From NCBI RefSeq assembly GCF_040253635.1, contig NZ_JBEJGX010000003.1, forward strand, positions 1,116,001 through 1,180,000: DNA of 64,000 bases, given 5' to 3'. The DNA comes from Streptomyces sp. Edi2 (GTDB taxonomy: Bacteria; Actinomycetota; Actinomycetes; Streptomycetales; Streptomycetaceae). The notes below the pieces were generated by a model. That model was not told where the DNA came from. It did no database searches and saw nothing but the letters and a program-made list of their open reading frames with translations. The translations under genes were made by a program, and so were the position numbers. Shown in pieces: positions 17,695-27,300 of this stretch. Position 1 is the stretch's first letter, and each line of letters opens with the position of its first letter.

Positions 17695-20600
17695 GGACCG
17701 TCCCCTCCCGATGTGGTTCCTGGTGGTGCTGTGGTGCCTGTGCTGTTGCTGTTGCTGTTGCTGTGGTGCGTGACTGTGTCACGGGCGCCCGGGTTTGTGG
17801 TGTCCGGGTCTGTGGCACCCGGGTCGGTGGGGTCCGCACCGGTGGTGTCCGGACCGGTGGTGTCCGGACCGGTGGTGTCCGGGAGCGTGCTGCCCGCAGG
17901 CGCCGTGTCGTCGGCAGGCGTCGCGGCGTCGGCTGCCGGGCCCTCGCCCGGTGGCGTTCCGGTCGCGCGCGGGTCCTCGCCGTTGTCGCGGCGGCCGCGC
18001 TGCCAGCCGCGCTGGAGCGAGGCCATCCGGGCGCGGACGGCCTCCGCGTCGCGGTCGTCCGCGTCCGGCGCCGGCCGCCCCTGTGTTTCGGTCTGCCCGG
18101 TGGAGTCGGCCTTGAGCTGGGGCGCGAGGCTTGCCTGCCGTACGCGGCGGGGCAGGCCCTTGGCCGTGGTGGGCGCGGGTGTCTCCCGGTCCCCGGCGGT
18201 CCGGGATCCGTCCGCGGCCGGGTCCTGCGGCGCGGCGGACGACGACGGACGGGCGTCGGGGCGGTCGGCAGTGGGCTCCGCGGAACCGGGGCGCTCGGCA
18301 GCGGGTTCCGTGGAGCCCGTGCGCTCGGCGGCGCGCTCCCCGGAGCCGGGGTGCTCGGGGCGCGGTCGCCCGGGGCCGGAGCCAGAGCCGGAGCCCGGGC
18401 GTTCCGCGGTCCGCTTCCCGTTCCCCTTCCCGCCTCCGTTCCCGTTCCGGCTCCCGTCCCCGTCCCCGTCCCGGTCGTCGACCGTCCGTCCATGGTCGGA
18501 GACCAGTACCGGCGGGCGGGGACGGCGCGGCAGCGGTGCCAGCCCGCCGGGCGCCTGGTCCTCGGTCTGCTGGTGCTGTTCACTGTCGGGGACGGGCGGC
18601 ACCGGTGCGATGCCGCGCGGTGCGGCGGCCTGGCTGCCCGGGATGGCGGGCTTCTTGCGCCCGCCGCCGCGGCTCCGCTTCCGCCAGGGCGCGTCCTCGT
18701 CGTCGGCCTGGACCGGCTCGTCCGGGCCGAGCGGCGCCTCGAGTTCGACCGGTCCGTCGATGACCGCCGGGGTGCGCCGCTCCCGCCGGTGCGGTGACTG
18801 CGCCTGCGAGAGTGCGGCCAGCTTGCCCGCCGCATGCTCCAGTTCATTGCCGACGGGGCCGCCGGTCAGAGAGTCCGGTACCGGGCCGTCGTCCTCCCGG
18901 CCGCCGGCGGCGTCGTCGGTGAGGAGCCTGGCCGGGATGAAGACCACGGCGGTGGTGCCGCCGTACGGCGAGGGCTGCAGGGAGACCCGTACATCCTGCC
19001 GCTGGGCGAGCCGGCTGACCACGAACAGGCCGAGCCGGTCGGTGTCGGACAGCTCGAACTCGGGGGTCTCGGCGAGCCGGAGGTTGGCCTCCAGCAGCAG
19101 GTCGGGGGCCATGCCCAGCCCGCGGTCGTGGATCTCCAGGGTGTAGCCGTTGGCGACCCGCTCGCCCAGGACCTGGACGCCGGTGTGCGGCGGGGAGAAG
19201 ACCGTGGCGTTCTCCAGGAGTTCGGCTATCAGGTGCGTGAGGTCCGATACCGCGGGGCCCTCCACCGCGAGCCGCGGCAGCCGGCGCACCTCGATCCGCT
19301 CGTAGTCCTCCACCTCGGCGACCGCCGCGCGCACCACGTCCATCAGCTGGACCGGTTTGCGCCACTGCCGGGAGGGCGCCGCGCCGGAGAGGATGACCAG
19401 GCCCTCCGCGTGCCGTCGCATACGGGTCGTCAGATGGTCGATCCGGAAGAGGTCGGCGAGTTCGTCGGTGCTCTCGGTGCGCCGTTCCATGGCGTCGAGC
19501 AGGGTCAGCTGGCGGTGCAGCAGGACCTGGCTGCGGCGGGCGAGGTTGACGAACACGTCGGAGACGCCGCGGCGCATTTCGGCCTGTTTCACGGCGGCCT
19601 CGATCGCGGCCCGCTGGAGGGTGTGCAGGGCCTGCCCGACCTGGCCGGTTTCGTCCGGTCCGAAGTCGAGCCGGGGCGCCTCGGTCTCCACATCGACCCG
19701 TTCGCCGGCCGCCAGCCGGCGCATGACGCTGGGCAGCCGTACCCCGGAGACGTCATGGGCGGCCTTGCGCAGCCGGATCAGGTCCCGGACGTGCCGGCGG
19801 CCGATCCGGAACGAGACGACGACCGAGACCAGCAGCGCGACGAAGCCGAGGACGCCGGCGATGGCGGCCTTGAGCAGGACGTTCATGGCCACGGGGGCGA
19901 CGCGCTCCTGGTAGCGGTCCCCGGCGTCCTTGTCCATCCGCTGGAGGTCGCCGAGCACCTTGCCCGCCGTGGTGTTCCAGCGCTCGGCGTTGACCGCCCG
20001 CGGTCCGTCCTGCGCACCGGCCGCGATCACCCGGTCCTCGTACGAGGTCAGCTCGCGGGCCTTCGCGGAGCGCCAGTAGTCCTCGAAGAGGCCGCGGTCC
20101 TTGGCGGGGAGGCCGGGCAGGCTGGTGCTGTAGAGGACCCGGCGTTCGGCGACCCGGTCGGACAGTGCGCGCAGATCGCGCTTGCTCATGCTGCCGGAGA
20201 GGAACACCGCGGACATCAGGGCGTCCTCGCGGGAGGCTGCCTCCCGGGCCCGGGTGAGGTTGACCAGCGCCCGGGCCTGCTTGTCCATCTCCACGTTCTC
20301 CAGGGCGTGAAGCGAGGCGAGGAAGTCATAGCCGGGGTCGACGAGGGAGTTGTAGCTCTCCATGGCCTCGTCGCGGGAGACGGTGTTGTCCTCGACCTGT
20401 GCCCGCAGCGCGCCGAGGGTGCCCAGGCCCTTGAAGACGCCGTCCATCCGGTCGGCGTTGCCGGTGCTCAGGTCCTCACGCATGTCGCGCCGGTCGATGT
20501 CGGCGCGCAGCTGGGTGACGGCCTCGTCGGTGGCCCGGGTCTGCCGGCGGAGCTCGTCGAGCGCGTTGGCGCCGCGCCGGTCGGCGAGGTACAGCAGGCT

Positions 20601-20804
20601 CTGCCGGCGCTCCCGCTGGAGGGCCTGGATGACGTCCTCGACCGGGTAGCCCACGTTCTTCACGACATTGCCGACGTCCAGCAGCTGGTTCGCCTCACGC
20701 CCGGTGATATAGGTCGTGAACGCCCACAAGCACGTCAGGGACACCAGCGGTACGAGCAGCAACGCCACGATCTTCCGGCGGACCGACTTCCCGCGAAAGC
20801 GCAT
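17691..20804 (-). CDS. cvnA: Conservon sensor histidine kinase-like protein CvnA
   Basis: The 1037-residue protein starts MRFRGKSVRRKIV at an ATG with a GGGGAGG site. It has a first membrane helix at about residues 10-32 and a nitrate/nitrite-sensing-type extracellular domain (about 35-330). A second helix, AAIAGVLGFVALLVSVVVSF, leads to a HAMP segment and a GHKL ATPase with N-box ELLENATVFS and G-box HDRGLGM. The last 350 residues are disordered, rich in Pro, Gly, Asp and Thr, and end in (TTGPD) and (SN) repeats. It lacks an obvious partner response regulator, as in other conservons, and should signal through CvnB-D. Confidence 0.92.
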   Translation of the reverse strand: MRFRGKSVRRKIVALLLVPLVSLTCLWAFTTYITGREANQLLDVGNVVKNVGYPVEDVIQALQRERRQSLLYLADRRGANALDELRRQTRATDEAVTQLRADIDRRDMREDLSTGNADRMDGVFKGLGTLGALRAQVEDNTVSRDEAMESYNSLVDPGYDFLASLHALENVEMDKQARALVNLTRAREAASREDALMSAVFLSGSMSKRDLRALSDRVAERRVLYSTSLPGLPAKDRGLFEDYWRSAKARELTSYEDRVIAAGAQDGPRAVNAERWNTTAGKVLGDLQRMDKDAGDRYQERVAPVAMNVLLKAAIAGVLGFVALLVSVVVSFRIGRRHVRDLIRLRKAAHDVSGVRLPSVMRRLAAGERVDVETEAPRLDFGPDETGQVGQALHTLQRAAIEAAVKQAEMRRGVSDVFVNLARRSQVLLHRQLTLLDAMERRTESTDELADLFRIDHLTTRMRRHAEGLVILSGAAPSRQWRKPVQLMDVVRAAVAEVEDYERIEVRRLPRLAVEGPAVSDLTHLIAELLENATVFSPPHTGVQVLGERVANGYTLEIHDRGLGMAPDLLLEANLRLAETPEFELSDTDRLGLFVVSRLAQRQDVRVSLQPSPYGGTTAVVFIPARLLTDDAAGGREDDGPVPDSLTGGPVGNELEHAAGKLAALSQAQSPHRRERRTPAVIDGPVELEAPLGPDEPVQADDEDAPWRKRSRGGGRKKPAIPGSQAAAPRGIAPVPPVPDSEQHQQTEDQAPGGLAPLPRRPRPPVLVSDHGRTVDDRDGDGDGSRNGNGGGKGNGKRTAERPGSGSGSGPGRPRPEHPGSGERAAERTGSTEPAAERPGSAEPTADRPDARPSSSAAPQDPAADGSRTAGDRETPAPTTAKGLPRRVRQASLAPQLKADSTGQTETQGRPAPDADDRDAEAVRARMASLQRGWQRGRRDNGEDPRATGTPPGEGPAADAATPADDTAPAGSTLPDTTGPDTTGPDTTGADPTDPGATDPDTTNPGARDTVTHHSNSNSNSTGTTAPPGTTSGGDGP

Positions 20805-21175
20805 GGCCTCCCCTACGTCAACCCCGGCGCACGGGGGTGGTGTTCCGTCAACAAACGGCGCGAGCCTACTACTCTCGGGGGACCAAGCCGAAGACCTCTC
20901 CTGCCGTCGGGAAGCATCCGGGGCAGGATCGTCGTCCGTTGTCCACCGATTCCCGGACAACCTGCCCGCGCTCACGCCCCGGACCGGGTGCTTGACCTCC
21001 GGCGAAATGCCGGACGGTTGGCCGGTTTTGCTCTACCCCGGGTAACTCCGCGCGGCTCCGGTACGTGACCATGAGGAGGGACGGGGTGCGACACCAAGGG
21101 CATGTACCCGGCGAAATCCGGGCAGTTACCGAGGAGTCGGGCACGCGGGGAGAGTGCGGGGAGTGTGACGCGTTC
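20805..21175. other. Divergent region between cvnA and a small membrane protein gene
   Basis: This 371-bp stretch must contain the conservon promoter. The reading frame of the downstream membrane protein stays open to a GTG at 21065, so part of it could be coding. No convincing promoter pair or repeat was identified. Confidence 0.4.
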
Positions 21176-21559
21176 ATGGATACCGGCAGACAACCGTTGT
21201 GGCAGGAGGAACCGGCGGTCCGGCGCCGGATGGCGGATCCGGTGCGTACCGCCGCGGTGCGTGCCGTGATCATCGTGGCGCTCACCCTGATCCAGGCGAT
21301 GGTGGCCTTTCTGTGCACCCTGGCGGGCTCCTGGTTCGCGTTCCCCGCGGTGCTCAGCACGGTCGCCAGCACCGTGGTCGCCACCTGGGCGGTGCTGGAC
21401 GTCTGGGTGACCCGCCAGGTGTGGGTGCAGCGCAACGGGGTGCAGTCGCAGCCGAGCAGCACGGCCCGGGAGCTGCGCCGCGAGCGGCGCAGGGCACGCC
21501 GCCGGCGGCGCCGGGCGTCACGGGAGGGCCCGTCGCGGATCGACCGGGCGGCCGCCTGA
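21176..21559 (+). CDS. Small two-helix membrane protein, function unknown
   Basis: From the ATG at 21176 the protein has 127 residues. It has a polar N-terminus, two membrane helices (about AAVRAVIIVALTLIQAMVAF and FPAVLSTVASTVVATWAVL) and a strongly basic C-terminal tail (RELRRERRRARRRRRR). The basic tail suggests cytoplasmic contact with nucleic acid or phospholipid heads. I do not recognise the family. An in-frame GTG at 21065 would add 37 residues. It is divergent from the conservon and ends 12 bp before a convergent Rieske gene. Confidence 0.65.
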   Translation: MDTGRQPLWQEEPAVRRRMADPVRTAAVRAVIIVALTLIQAMVAFLCTLAGSWFAFPAVLSTVASTVVATWAVLDVWVTRQVWVQRNGVQSQPSSTARELRRERRRARRRRRRASREGPSRIDRAAA

Positions 21560-21571
21560 GCGGCCGGGCCG

Positions 21572-21901
21572 TTACGCCACCGCCTCTTCCCTCACGGCGG
21601 GCCGCACATGAATCATGCCGTCCAGGACGCTGACCTGATGGGTGCGCACCGGTCGGCGGGCGGGCAGACACGTCGGGGCACCCGTGCGCAGGTCGAACAG
21701 GGCCGCGTGCAGCGGGCATTCGACGAAGCAGCCCTCGACCCAGCCCTCGGAGAGCGAGGCGTCCTGATGGCTGCAGGTGTCGTCGACGGCGTAGTAGCCG
21801 CCCTCGGCGTGAAAGACCGCGATGGCCGGTGTGGCGTCGTCGATCTCGATCCGTACGGACTCGCCCTCGGGCAGGTCCTCGATGCGGCAGACGGGAATCA
21901 T
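21572..21901 (-). CDS. Rieske [2Fe-2S] ferredoxin (HcaC/BphF type)
   Basis: The 109-residue protein has the two Rieske cluster motifs, CSHQDASLSEG and CPLHAALFD (C-x-H and C-x2-H). The size fits a stand-alone ferredoxin that passes electrons to a Rieske oxygenase or demethylase. No oxygenase gene is adjacent. It is divergent from the IclR regulator across a palindrome-containing gap. With the nearby mycothiol-dependent formaldehyde dehydrogenase, this fits a demethylation pathway that yields formaldehyde, but that is an inference from context. Confidence 0.9.
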   Translation of the reverse strand: MIPVCRIEDLPEGESVRIEIDDATPAIAVFHAEGGYYAVDDTCSHQDASLSEGWVEGCFVECPLHAALFDLRTGAPTCLPARRPVRTHQVSVLDGMIHVRPAVREEAVA

Positions 21902-21933
21902 CTGGCCCCCCTCTCACTGATCGGTATCATGTG

Positions 21934-21974
21934 TTCTGAATAACGCATCACAGAGCGCGATGCGCAACAGAATC
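21934..21974. promoter_or_regulatory. Nested inverted repeat in the Rieske/IclR divergent promoter
   Basis: TTCTG (21934-21938) and GCATC (21945-21949) are mirrored by GATGC (21959-21963) and CAGAA (21968-21972). The gaps are 6, 9 and 4 bp. The layout suits a dimeric IclR regulator controlling both genes. Confidence 0.55.
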
Positions 21975-22062
21975 CAAGCCGGGGAGCGGGCCGTCAAGGG
22001 CTTCCCGACAGATGCCCTCAGACGCGCCCCGCGGGGGCCACCGGGTGGTGACACAAAGACCC

Positions 22063-22869
22063 ATGTCGAAGACTTCCGATACGGCAGACGACCGGTCCGA
22101 GGAGCGGCGCGGCGGGGCGGGATCCGTCCAGTCCGTGGACCGCGCGGTGAGCGTGCTGGAGATCCTGGCCAAGCTGGGCGAGGCCGGGGTGACCGAGATC
22201 GCCGAGGAGCTGGGCGTCCACAAGTCGACCGCGTTCCGGATCCTCGGCGTGCTGGAGAACCGCGGGCTGGTGGAGCAGGAGAGGGACCGCGGGAAGTACT
22301 TCCTGGGCGCCGGGGTGCTGCGGCTGGCCGGCGCCGCCGCGATCCGGCTGGACATCTCGCAGGAGGGCCAGCCGGTGTGCCGCGCGCTCGCCGAGGACAC
22401 CGGGGAGACCGCCAACATCGCGGTGCTCGACGGTGATGCGGCGGTCAACATCATGCAGGCCAGGGGCTCCGCCGCGGTCACCGCGTACAACTGGCTGGGC
22501 CGCCGCACCCCGCTGCACGCCACGGCCAGCGGCAAGGTGCTGCTGGCGCATCTGCCGCCGGAGCGCCGGGAGACCCTGGTGACCCGCAAGCTGCCGCGGT
22601 TCACCGAGAACACGCTGACCACGGCGTCCGGTCTGCGCGCGCAGCTCGCTGCCGCACTCACGGACGGATTCGCCTGCACCAGCGAGGAGTTGGAGATCGG
22701 CCTGAACGCGGTGGCGGCACCGGTCCATGCGCACGACGGTGCGGTGATCGGCGCGATCGGCGTCTCGGGCCCGGCGTACCGGATGGAGCACGAGCTGCTG
22801 CCGGAGCTGGCGGAGCGGGCCGCGAAGGCGGCCGCGGAACTCTCCCGCCGGATGGGGTACCCGGGTTGA
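22063..22869 (+). CDS. IclR-family transcriptional regulator
   Basis: From the ATG at 22063 (MSKTSDTADD) the protein has 268 residues. The N-terminal winged helix (SVQSVDRAVSVLEIL, VTEIAEELGVHKSTAFRIL) and the C-terminal effector domain (PLHATASGKVLLAHLP, GLNAVAAPVHAHDGAVIGAI) are standard for IclR. No ribosome site clearly favours 22063 over upstream GTGs or an ATG at 22012. It lies between a Rieske ferredoxin (divergent) and a formaldehyde dehydrogenase (downstream), and palindromes occur at both promoters. It probably represses or activates both in response to a methylated amine or its product. Confidence 0.88.
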   Translation: MSKTSDTADDRSEERRGGAGSVQSVDRAVSVLEILAKLGEAGVTEIAEELGVHKSTAFRILGVLENRGLVEQERDRGKYFLGAGVLRLAGAAAIRLDISQEGQPVCRALAEDTGETANIAVLDGDAAVNIMQARGSAAVTAYNWLGRRTPLHATASGKVLLAHLPPERRETLVTRKLPRFTENTLTTASGLRAQLAAALTDGFACTSEELEIGLNAVAAPVHAHDGAVIGAIGVSGPAYRMEHELLPELAERAAKAAAELSRRMGYPG

Positions 22870-22953
22870 GCCCGCCGGGGCATCACAGGCACCCGCCCGG
22901 GCCCTGCCGTGATGTCTCACCCCCAGGGGGTCTCGCCTAGCGAAAAATCCCCC

Positions 22954-23014
22954 TTGACGGATCCTGACCCGACTTCCAGCATGTCTCCTATAGCGCAACC
23001 CAGCGCACTATAGG
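22954..23014 (+). promoter_or_regulatory. Promoter with overlapping palindromic operator before the dehydrogenase
   Basis: TTGACG (22954-22959) is a good -35; with 17 bp spacing the -10 would be CAGCAT (22977-22982). Immediately downstream is CCTATAG-CGC...GCGC-A-CTATAGG (22987-23014), a 7-bp perfect inverted repeat with GCGC inner arms. A repressor there would block initiation. The gap 22870-23184 otherwise has a small CCCCC-A-GGGGG hairpin at about 22919-22930 that may end iclR, and no gene. Confidence 0.6.
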
Positions 23015-23184
23015 CAACACGGCGACAGCGGTGGGCCGTTCTCCACCACTGTCCCCCGTCCCGGGTTTCCCGGTCTCCGGGTGCCCAGCACCGCGCACCA
23101 CTCCCACCCCTCACAGGCATCCGTGCCACCTCACGTGTGCTACCCGCCCTGCCGCCCCGCAGGCGCTGTTTCTAGGAGTGAGAC

Positions 23185-24297
23185 ATGCCGCACGAAGCCC
23201 GCGCCGTCGTCGCCCTCGAGAAGGGCGCCCCCGTCGAGGTGCTGCCGATCCTCGTACCCGATCCCGGTCCGGGCGACGTGCTCGTGACCGTGCAGGCCTG
23301 CGGGGTGTGCCACACCGATCTGCACTACCGCGACGGCGCGATCGGCGACGACTTCCCGTACCTGCTCGGCCATGAGGCGGCCGGGGTCATCGAGGCGGTC
23401 GGCGAGGGGGTCACGGACCTGGCGCCCGGTGACTACGTGGTGCTGGCCTGGCGGGCGCCCTGCGGACAGTGCCGGGCCTGCCGCCGCGCCCGCCCCTGGT
23501 ACTGCTTCGACTCCCGCAACGCCTCCCGGCCCATGACCCTGCTCGGGGGCACCTCCGGGACGAAGTCCGGGAGAGGTACGGAACTGACCGCGGCGCTGGG
23601 CATCGGCGCCTTCGCCGAGAAGACCCTGGTCGCCGCCGGACAGGCGGTGAAGGTCGACCCCTCGGCCCGCCCGGAGGCCGCGGGCCTGATCGGCTGCGGG
23701 GTGATGGCCGGGTACGGCGCGGCCGTGCACACCGGAGGCGTGGGCAGCGGGGACACCGTCGCCGTCATCGGCTGCGGCGGCGTCGGCAACGCCGCGATCG
23801 CGGGCGCCTCCCGGGCGGGCGCCCGACGGGTGATCGCCGTGGATCTCGACGAGGGCAAGCTGGACGCCGCCGAGCGGTTCGGCGCCACCGACACCGTCAA
23901 CTCCCGTGGCACGGACCCCATCGAGGCGGTCCGGGCGCTCACCGGCGGGCACGGCGCCGATGTGGTGATCGATGCGGTGGGGCGCCCGGAGACCTACCGG
24001 CAAGCGTTCTACATGCGCGATCTGGCCGGCACGCTGGTCCAGGTCGGCGTGCCCGACCCGGACATGCGGATCGACCTGCCGCTGATCGATCTCTTCTCCC
24101 GCGGCGGCGCGCTCAAGTCGTCCTGGTACGGCGACTGCCTGCCCAGCCGGGACTTCCCGGTGCTGATCGACCTGTTCCTGAGCGGCAAGCTCGATCTGGA
24201 GCGGTTCATCAGCGAAACGGTCACGCTCGACGACATCGAACCGGCCTTCGCGAAGATGCAGCGCGGGGAGGTCCTGCGGTCGGTCGTCGTGGTGTGA
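23185..24297 (+). CDS. S-(hydroxymethyl)mycothiol dehydrogenase
   Basis: The 370-residue zinc alcohol dehydrogenase has catalytic-zinc residues in CGVCHTDLH and GHEAAGVIE, the structural-zinc Cys set in [15 protein letters not shown], and Rossmann motif GCGGVGNAA. The subfamily stretch [18 protein letters not shown] is typical of the actinobacterial mycothiol-dependent enzyme. It oxidises the formaldehyde-mycothiol adduct, detoxifying formaldehyde. The start has an AGGAG site. The usual neighbouring metallo-beta-lactamase-fold hydrolase is missing; the next gene is a convergent SMC-like protein. Confidence 0.93.
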   Translation: MPHEARAVVALEKGAPVEVLPILVPDPGPGDVLVTVQACGVCHTDLHYRDGAIGDDFPYLLGHEAAGVIEAVGEGVTDLAPGDYVVLAWRAPCGQCRACRRARPWYCFDSRNASRPMTLLGGTSGTKSGRGTELTAALGIGAFAEKTLVAAGQAVKVDPSARPEAAGLIGCGVMAGYGAAVHTGGVGSGDTVAVIGCGGVGNAAIAGASRAGARRVIAVDLDEGKLDAAERFGATDTVNSRGTDPIEAVRALTGGHGADVVIDAVGRPETYRQAFYMRDLAGTLVQVGVPDPDMRIDLPLIDLFSRGGALKSSWYGDCLPSRDFPVLIDLFLSGKLDLERFISETVTLDDIEPAFAKMQRGEVLRSVVVV

Positions 24298-24357
24298 CCG
24301 TCCGCAGGCCTCTTGCGCGCCCAGACCTCCCGCGCCGCAGGCCTCTGGCGCCGCGGT

Positions 24358-27300
24358 TCACCCGCCGGCCGGATCCGCCTCCTCCCCGGGAGCCGGCTCC
24401 TCCGGACGCCGGTACATCCGCGTCGCCGTGATCTGGCCGTGCACCGCCTCGCCGGAGGGGTCCGGCTGCGGCAGGCCAGGACGCAGATGCTCCTCGACGC
24501 TGATGTACTTCAGCCCGGCCCGCAGGTCCGCGTCATTGCGCAGCCGGATGACCAGCGGGAACTCGGCGAGGGCCGTGGTGTCGAAGAGGCCGGTGGTGTA
24601 GAGGAGCTGGACGCCCAGCGCATCGGCGACGGCGCGCTGGAGCTCCAGCAGGTAGGTCGCGTTGGCGCGGCCGATGGGGTTGTCCAGGAACAGCGTGCCG
24701 GCGTGCCGCTGCTTGTCGCGGCCCCGGTCGTTGCTGCGCAGCGCCGCCATCGTGCAGTACAGCGCGATGGCGGCGGTCAGCAGCTGGCCGCCGGAGAAGA
24801 CATCGCCCATCTGCCCGACCGGCACCCGCTCGGCGCGCAGCACCGCGTCCGGCTTGAGGATCTCCACGGCCACCCCGCGCGGCTGCAGCGCCGCGCTGAC
24901 CCCGCGCAGCAGCAGGGACATTCCGTCCCGGCGCAGATCGCTGTTCTTCTTGACGGCCGCGCTCGTCGCCTCGTCGATCACCTCGCCCAGCCGCTCGGTG
25001 AGCGTGGCCTGGTCGGGGTCCTCGAAGCGGATCCGCAGGAACTCCTGCCCGGACCACTCCCCCAGCCCCTCCGGCAGCCGGGACAGCCGCTGGGCCGAGC
25101 GCAGTGTCGTCAGCGACGACTCGACCAGCCCGCGCAGCCGGTCGACGATGGAGTCGCGGTTGCGCTCCAGCTGCGCCAGCTCGTCGGTGAGCACCCGCAG
25201 CCGGGGCGCGAAGGCCTCCGCCCACTTGGCCGCGTGGTCCGGCAGGGCCGCGGCGGGCAGTTCGCGGATCTGCTGCCGGGCGGGGGTACGGACCTGTTCG
25301 TAGCGGGTGGAGTTGGCGTGCCGTACGAGGATGTCGCTCGCCTCGCGCACCGCGGACTCGGCGGTGGAGAGGTCGGCGGCGCAGCCGCGCAGCGAGCGGC
25401 GGGACTCGGCGGCGGCCTGCCGGGCGTCCTCCACCCGTCCGGCGTACGGCTCGATCGGCCCGTCGGCGGCGTCCTCGGCGTCCTGGTTGTCGCGGAGCAG
25501 GTCGCGCAGCAGGGCGGCGGTCTCGTCGAAGCCGCCGGCGGCGTCCTCGGCGGCGCGGTGGCCGCGCAACAGCTCCTCGTGCTGCGCCCGGGCGGCCTCC
25601 AGCGCGTCGGTGGCGGTGGCCAGTTCACCCGAGGCCGCACGCAGCAGCTCCTTGGCGCGGTCGGCGTCCTTGGGCACCAGCTCGTCGGGCAGCTCGGTGT
25701 GTGCCTCGCCGTCGGTGGGGGCCAGCCGCTCGGCCTCGCCCCGCAGCCGGCCGAGCTGTTCGCTGGCGGCCGAGGCGCGGGTCTCCAGCATCTGCACCAG
25801 CGATTCGGCGCGGGACGCGGCGGCCTGCCGGGACGGGCCGTCGGCGGCGTCCGGGCTCTCCAGCAGCGCCTCCGCGCGGGTGCGGACCTTGTTGGTGAGG
25901 CGGTTGAGCTCGGCCAGGGCGGCGCTCTCGTCGCCCTCGGCGCGGGCCTGTTCGGCGCGCAGGTCGGCGCCGACGCCCACCTTCTCGTAGAGCTGGGAGG
26001 CGGCGCGGTAGGCCTCGCGCAGCGCGGGCAGCGAGGCACCGGCGCCCTCAGGGGCCTCCCCCACCTCGTCCGGCACACCGGCGATCTCGGCGCGCTCGGC
26101 GCGCAGTGCACGGGCGGTGCGGCGGGCATCGTCGGCGGCGCGCTGGGCCGCCCTGCGGTCCTCGTCGGCGGCCCGCGCGCGATCCACGCACTCCTCGGCG
26201 CGGGCCTCGAACTCGGCCGCCTCATCGGCGAGTTCACGCATCCGGGACTGCCAGGAGGAGCGCTCCCGCAGCCGGTGGGCGAGTCCGGCCAGCAGGTCGG
26301 CGGCGCGGCGGGCGCGCTGTGCGGTCTCCTGGCGTTCGTCGCGCACCCGGGTGGCCTCGGCCGCGACCTCCTCGGTCTCGTCGCGGGCAGCACGGGACTC
26401 GGCCAGCTCGGCGGCGGCCTCCTCCGCCGCCGCAACGGTCTCGTCCGCGGCGGCGGCCAGTTCCGCGAGCCGGCCGGCCGGGCAGCCGGCCCGCCACGAG
26501 CCGAGCCGGGCGGCCAGCGCCCGGTCCCCGGCGAGCCGGGCGGCCAGTGCCCGGATCTCGTCGTCGCGCTCTATGGCGCGTGCCCGCAGCGCCTGGCGCT
26601 CCTCGTCGGCGGCGGATTCGTCGTGCATCGCCGGGTTCGGCGGGACGAGGAAGACGCCGCTCTCCCGCTCGTCGGGTGCGGGCGTGGGCGCGAGCAGCGC
26701 GGCGGAGGTACCGACCGCGACGGCCGAGCGCGGCAGCAGCGCGGCCTGGGCGAGCACGTCGCGGGCCCGGGCATGGGTGTCCGGGTCCGTGATGATCACG
26801 CCGTCGACGAGCTCGGGGCGGGCGGCGAGTACCCGGGTGTGGTCGGCCGGGTCGACGGACTGGGCGAGATAGCGCCAGCCGGGCAGCGCGGGGACGCCGT
26901 GCTCACCGAGGTATTCCACGGCGGCCAGCACATCGGGCCCGGGGGGCAGCAGTCCGCCGTCGCCCAGCGCGCCGAGGATCCGCGCATCGTCGGCGGCGGC
27001 CGTGCGCAGGTCGAACAGCTGCCGTTCGGCGGCGGCGACGCCCTCCTCCAGCAGCGCGTGCAGCTCGTCGGCGTTGCGGTCCAGTTCCTCGGCGGTGAGC
27101 GGTCCTGCGGTGGGACGGCGGGGGGCGACCGGGTCCGTGCCGGGCGTGGCCGTACGGGGGCCGGGCACGCCCAGCGACTTGGCCTCGGACTGCGGGAGTC
27201 CGAGGAGGTCGGCGAGGCGCTGCTCGGCGCCGATGGACTCGGCGGCCCGGCGCTCGGCGTCGTGGGCACGCTCGGCGGCCTGCGCGGCGTCGTCGGCGCG

